A stretch of DNA of 12,201 bases. Source: Gonium pectorale. Its lineage: Eukaryota; Chlorophyta; Chlorophyceae; Chlamydomonadales; Volvocaceae. Below, one piece after another: positions 8,676 to 12,201 of the stretch. The first letter of the stretch is position 1, and every line of letters starts with the position of its first letter. The stretch is from the NCBI GenBank assembly GCA_001584585.1, contig LSYV01000019.1:540699-552899 (forward strand). The letters are read 5' to 3'. The notes beneath the pieces are model-generated. The model searched no databases and was not told the DNA's origin. It was given only the letters and a program-made list of their open reading frames with translations. A program made the translations under genes and the position numbers.

Positions 8676-9752
8676 GACTACTGATGACAGATTTGGATCT
8701 GAAGGTAAGCTATCGCTGGAATCAGCGATCATTTAAAGTCAAGAAAGCGAAGTAAGTGGTCGACGTGGCTTGGTCTCGGAGCCTACAGGACCCCGCTGCC
8801 AACCTCTCGGATGACCCCGTCCCCTGCCTCGGGGCTCCGAACTACCTCACCGTCGTCTTACATGGCCCTTAACGGTGCGCTCTGCGGTGTGCGAACCTTG
8901 CGGACATACCACGTATACGGTCCAGGACCCTACAGGACCTTGTGGCTCGGCATGGTCCCCGAGTGTCGCTGAAGGCCGAATGTGACTGAGAATGCGGTGG
9001 CAAGCGCGGCGTTCCCTGGATCAGCCCGTGGGTCCGCCCAAGAAGGCCCAAGAGGCCCAAGTGGGAAAAAATCAAAGGAGGGAGCCAAGTCTGGTCAGTG
9101 CGGAAGGTCGCCGGCAAACCTAGTGGCACAGACTGTCCGTCGACCGTGGGGACGTGCCGACCAGGGGAGACTCCCTGGTGCCGACCTTGCCGACCCATGC
9201 AACCCAGGGGAGATGATGCAACCCATGCCCCTTGCCAACTGGTTCCGTACGCGTGCCGCCCACCATGGGCTCAGCTGCACGAAACCGCATCATAATGTCA
9301 GCCGTGTTCATACTTGCGAAATGCCTGTTTATGCCCTGCTTTCCGCCCATTAAGGTTACGGGGGGCACAGGAGAGGGCTGCACCACCAAAGCAGAGGGTA
9401 GGGCACTGATGCAGAGCCAAAGTAGCTTCGCCTAGTAGACTTCAGGAGTAGTATAGTAAACATATACAGTACGGATTTCGCCCGGTCACTCGTCCAGGTA
9501 CTCTGCAGCGTCCTTAAGTTGGCAGCGCTGCGAGCGGAACCTCTACTAGTTACTTTCATTACCCTCTCCGCCGCAAGCCTCAATCGTTCCGCTTTGCCCT
9601 CGCAGCGCCTGCACACCCTTTTCCATGCTTGTGGCAAGGAGACACAGTCTTATGTTGCTCAAACTCAAATGAGCTTCCGGCGCAATAAGCGGCACCTGGG
9701 CGTGCCCTGGCGCGGCACGGGGGATGCCTCCGCTGAATAACGACACGTTAAT
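8676..9752. promoter_or_regulatory. Divergent intergenic region between the FKBP and FAS1 genes
   Basis: About 1.08 kb separates two head-to-head start codons, so both promoters and 5'UTRs should lie here. The region is visibly less GC-rich than its surroundings. AT-rich TATA-like bases occur at 9452-9466 in the orientation of the FAS1 gene, which would leave a leader of roughly 260 nt; this is weak evidence. A cluster of short repeats sits at 9154-9222. No frame shows recognisable protein features. Confidence 0.4.
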
Positions 9753-11169
9753 ATGAACATACGACTCCTGATAAGTGGAGTTCTCCTTCTCGGAGCTTTC
9801 GTTCGGGCGGCGGGTAGGTGGACCATGCTTTGTCACCTTCGTGCTGTCGGCTCGACAACGTAAGACAATTACACGCACAAACGCACAAATAAACGCACAG
9901 CAAGGACATCCTTGCATACACGGCTGCTTCTATCCTGGACCCCCGCAACGGCCCGCCTTGCGGCCATGTCCGCAAAGATTGCCGCAGCGAGCCGCGTGTA
10001 GGCGTATTTTCCATCATGTGCACTTCTCTTGGCACTCGACGTTGCTGTCCTGACGAAAGACCTGGATTACAGTTCCTCGCCAACCGACGGCTGGGCACTG
10101 CACGTGGGCTCCTTGCTTTGGCATCAGCCCCCTTCTCACCCTGCTCACAACCCCCTCGCAGTGAATGGCTCCGCAGCGATACCCGCACCGTGTCTCGAGG
10201 TGGCCTCCGCGCGCTCCCTCTCCGAGCTGGCGGCGGCCTGCCCAGAGCTCAGCACCGTCCGACAGCTGCTCGAACAGGCCAGCCAGTACGAGAAGTGGCT
10301 GCTTGACTGTCGGCAGAAGTGCAGCAGGCCAAGCGAGCTCCAGCGCACCGTCTTCCTGCCCATCGACACGGTAGGACCGCCTCGTGCCATCCTCGTGCCC
10401 ATTGACACTGCGGGGCCTTTCTTGCGGCGGCATGGGCGCGCCGCCGAGGCAGGACCGCCGGGGCGCGTCAAGGGGTTGCCGGGCGTGGACTGGGAAGGGG
10501 TGATGGGGTGCGCTGCACACGGTGTGGTGGTGGTCTCGGGGCCTCGGGGCGGTGTTCGGAAATGGCAGCGGGCTGACGGTGGGGGCGGAAGGCAAGCTCA
10601 TACTACTCTCACAGGTCGCTAGCCCGAGAGCGAGGCCAGCCGCCCACGGCCGCGGGATCACCTAGCACCTGCGCCACTCCGGCTCGCCGGGAGGGCGGCG
10701 GCGGCAGCGGCGTAGGAGGGGGGCGGGCGCATTCGGCACCCGAGAGGCCGGGAGCGGGTCCCTCCGCCGAGGGCTCATAGCCGACCCACATCTCCCCTCT
10801 GCCCGACCCTGCGCCGTTTCCCATCCTGTATTACCCCCCGCCTTCTGCCCCTTCCCCGTCCCAGGCGTGGGCTGCCTACTTCGCGGCCACGGGCCTCAGC
10901 GCGGAGCAGCTACTGCTGCGCCGCTCCCGGGCGGCGCTGTCGGCGCTGATGCGCTACCACGTGCTGCCGCGCGCGCTGACGTCAGAGGCGGTGCCGCTGG
11001 TTGCGGGGGCGGCGGCCGCCAAAAGCAGCAGCACGGGGACAGCTGGAGACGGCGGCACCGGCGGGAGCGGGAGCGGGAGCGGGGCTGGCGGCGGCGGCAG
11101 CAGTGGCGGCGGAATGGTGGCTGCGACGCTTCAGGGCGGCAGTCTCTATATGGAGCGACTGGAGCGCCC
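9753..11169 (+). CDS. Secreted fasciclin (FAS1) domain protein, 5' part (partial)
   Basis: Seen: exon 1 (9753-9813) encodes the signal peptide MNIRLLISGVLLLGAFVRAA and ends in phase 1 at donor GTAGGT. Exon 2 (10162-10370, after CCCCCTCGCAG) completes the codon and encodes SLSELAAACPELSTVRQLLE and the H1-like motif TVFLPIDT. Exon 3 (10865-11169, after CCCGTCCCAG) continues AWAAYFAATGLSAEQLLLR, then the Tyr-His motif LMRYHVLPRALTSEAVPL, a Gly/Ser-rich insert (about residues 145-180) and LQGGSLYMERLERP. Phases 1/2 and 0/0 match. Exon 3 meets a perfect GTGAGT donor in phase 2, so the TGA that would follow in frame at 11171 is probably intronic. Known: FAS1 domains mediate extracellular adhesion; in Volvox the FAS1 protein algal-CAM is an extracellular cell-adhesion protein. 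The end of the FAS1 domain (usually around NGVVHVID) was not found in the window, so the gene is incomplete here. The exon 1 assignment rests on signal-peptide character plus phase match, not on homology. Confidence 0.85.
10371..10864 (+). other. FAS1 gene intron 2 (494 nt) with an in-frame echo of the exon 2 end
   Basis: The intron runs from GTAGGA to CCCGTCCCAG. At 10392-10409 it repeats the last 18 bases of exon 2 (10353-10370) with 14 of 18 identical and in the same frame, so the peptide motif FLPIDT reappears as LVPIDT. If the intron were retained the frame would stay open to a stop at 10620-10622, giving a protein truncated inside the FAS1 domain. Confidence 0.7.
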
Positions 11170-12201
11170 GTGAGTGGGGCGCTAGAGGGTGGGGTGTGGG
11201 GTGGGTGGGGGTGGAGAAGGCGGTGGGGGCGGTGTCCTGAACGGGCAAGCACGGGGTTGGGTGGGAGGGGTAATGAAGGAGGGAAACGGTCGCGTCGCGG
11301 GCGCCGACTCGCAAACGCAGTGGATGAAGTTGGTGGGAGGGGGTTTCAATGCATCATGTGGGCCCTAGCCCCAAGCTGCCAGCCTGGTAGGGTAGGACGG
11401 CGCGAGCGCGAGTGGGGTTCAGAGGACAAAAAGGCGTAGAGTGACCTTAGAGTGACCTGAGCGCGAGGTGTGTGTTCGATACGATTTAGATTATCTATGC
11501 GTGGCAGTGTGAGATAAGCAGGCAAGCAGACAGCAGGAAACAACCTAGCCGGCGAGGTGTGTGTGTAGAAAAGGGAACCGGAAACGGGCAAGGCAGCCTC
11601 TATGGACACACACACCCGAGGGTGTGTTTGTGTGTAGGGGGGTGGGTGGAGGATAGCAACGGAGCGGCGGGCGTGAGCAATCTGAGGGGGAGGGCGAGCC
11701 TACTGTACGTTGGGAGCGGCGGGTGGGGTGGGCAGCGAGGGCAACATTGAGACGGGGCGGCGTACGGGTCTCACCGGGGCTGCTTAGCAGGGCCGTGATA
11801 CCCCCCCCCCCCCCCAATGAGCGGGTGCGAAGAGAGCTCCGGTCGGGGGCGGGCGGGATGGCTGGGTTGCCTGGGTGACGGTCTTCGTGGGTGGTGGGGA
11901 GGGCGGGGAGGAGGAGGTACAGGCGGTTCGTGTACGCATGCGGCTTGTGTGCCCTCGGCATGAACACCCTGGGGTGCTGCGGCGAATGAGGCAATGGCGC
12001 TCGGGCGGGCGCGAGGGAGGGCCGCGGCACGGGTATGCGGGTGAGGGCCGGCCCGGCCCCACACGACCGCCGGAGCCCGGGCGCGCCTCGGAGCGTGCGC
12101 GTGCCTTGGTTTAGAGACTCTGAAGTGTGTTCGTGTCTTTGGAGTGGGGAGGGGGTGCCTGCTGGCTTCTGGAGGCTGGCGGCCCCCTCCCCACCCTGGT
12201 C
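11170..12201 (+). other. FAS1 gene intron 3 or unresolved downstream sequence
   Basis: After the GTGAGT donor at 11170 I find no exon that would finish the FAS1 domain. The sequence is G-rich with CA/GT-rich patches (11545-11640) and a pure run of 15 C at 11801-11815. Open frames on both strands have no domain-like features. Either one long intron continues past the window or a short exon is hidden here. Confidence 0.5.
11801..11815. repeat. Homopolymer run of 15 C
   Basis: Fifteen consecutive C on the plus strand in the presumed FAS1 intron 3. Runs of this kind are prone to sequencing and assembly length errors. Confidence 0.95.

Noticed and set aside
8676..8732. Upstream ATG at 8732 as the FKBP start
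   Set aside because: It would add an acidic 19-residue N-terminus, unlike a chloroplast transit peptide. It cannot be excluded because its frame is open and an in-frame stop sits immediately upstream.
7837..8736. Plus-strand 299-codon frame opposite FKBP exons 1 and 2
   Set aside because: Antisense shadow of the transit-peptide exon; Gly/Ala/Arg composition only.
9232..9435. Short plus-strand frame containing MSAVFILAKCLFMPCF as an alternative signal-peptide exon for the FAS1 gene
   Set aside because: The hydrophobic stretch is short and interrupted. The peptide at 9753 is better and its donor phase matches exon 2.
9356..9637. Minus-strand 93-codon frame in the divergent spacer
   Set aside because: No motif, no splice partners, and no plausible neighbouring exons in phase.
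11171..11173. TGA as the true stop of the FAS1 protein
   Set aside because: It is part of a perfect GTGAGT donor, and stopping there would truncate the FAS1 fold before its last strands; still possible for an alternative isoform.

Overview
The window reads as nuclear DNA of a chlamydomonadalean (volvocine-like) green alga. It is GC-rich and every gene is split by many introns of about 150-860 bp with GT..AG borders and many GTGCGN or GTGAGN donors. A TGTAA-type polyadenylation motif, typical of Chlamydomonas and Volvox, lies behind one gene. No bacterial-style operon, tRNA, rRNA, CRISPR array or transposase is visible. The lineage is inferred from gene style and protein content, not from a search.

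Three split genes can be assembled exon by exon, with reading phase conserved at every junction. (1) Minus strand, 3902 down to the left edge: the 5' part of DPE2, a 4-alpha-glucanotransferase with two N-terminal CBM20 starch-binding domains followed by the start of the GH77 catalytic domain. Seven exons (332 codons) are inside the window; the rest lies to the left. (2) Minus strand, 8675-5335: a complete seven-exon gene for a 255-residue FKBP-type peptidyl-prolyl isomerase with a chloroplast transit peptide and a twin-arginine thylakoid-lumen signal. Its reading frame closes only if a 5-nucleotide microexon at 7563-7567 is included. (3) Plus strand, 9753 to beyond the right edge: the start of a secreted fasciclin (FAS1) domain protein, with a signal-peptide exon, two FAS1 exons and a third intron that runs off the window or hides an exon I could not find.

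Layout: 1-295 DPE2 intron 7; 296-3902 DPE2 exons 7 to 1; 3903-5334 spacer holding the FKBP 3'UTR with a TGTAA motif at 4756-4760 and the DPE2 upstream region; 5335-8675 FKBP; 8676-9752 a divergent spacer between FKBP and the FAS1 gene; 9753-11169 FAS1 gene; 11170-12201 FAS1 intron 3.

The genes are not an obvious functional unit: maltose and starch metabolism, thylakoid-lumen protein folding, and extracellular matrix or adhesion. The most unusual observations are the FKBP microexon, local duplications of exon 3' ends just inside introns in two unrelated genes, and a hairpin that covers one 5' splice site.
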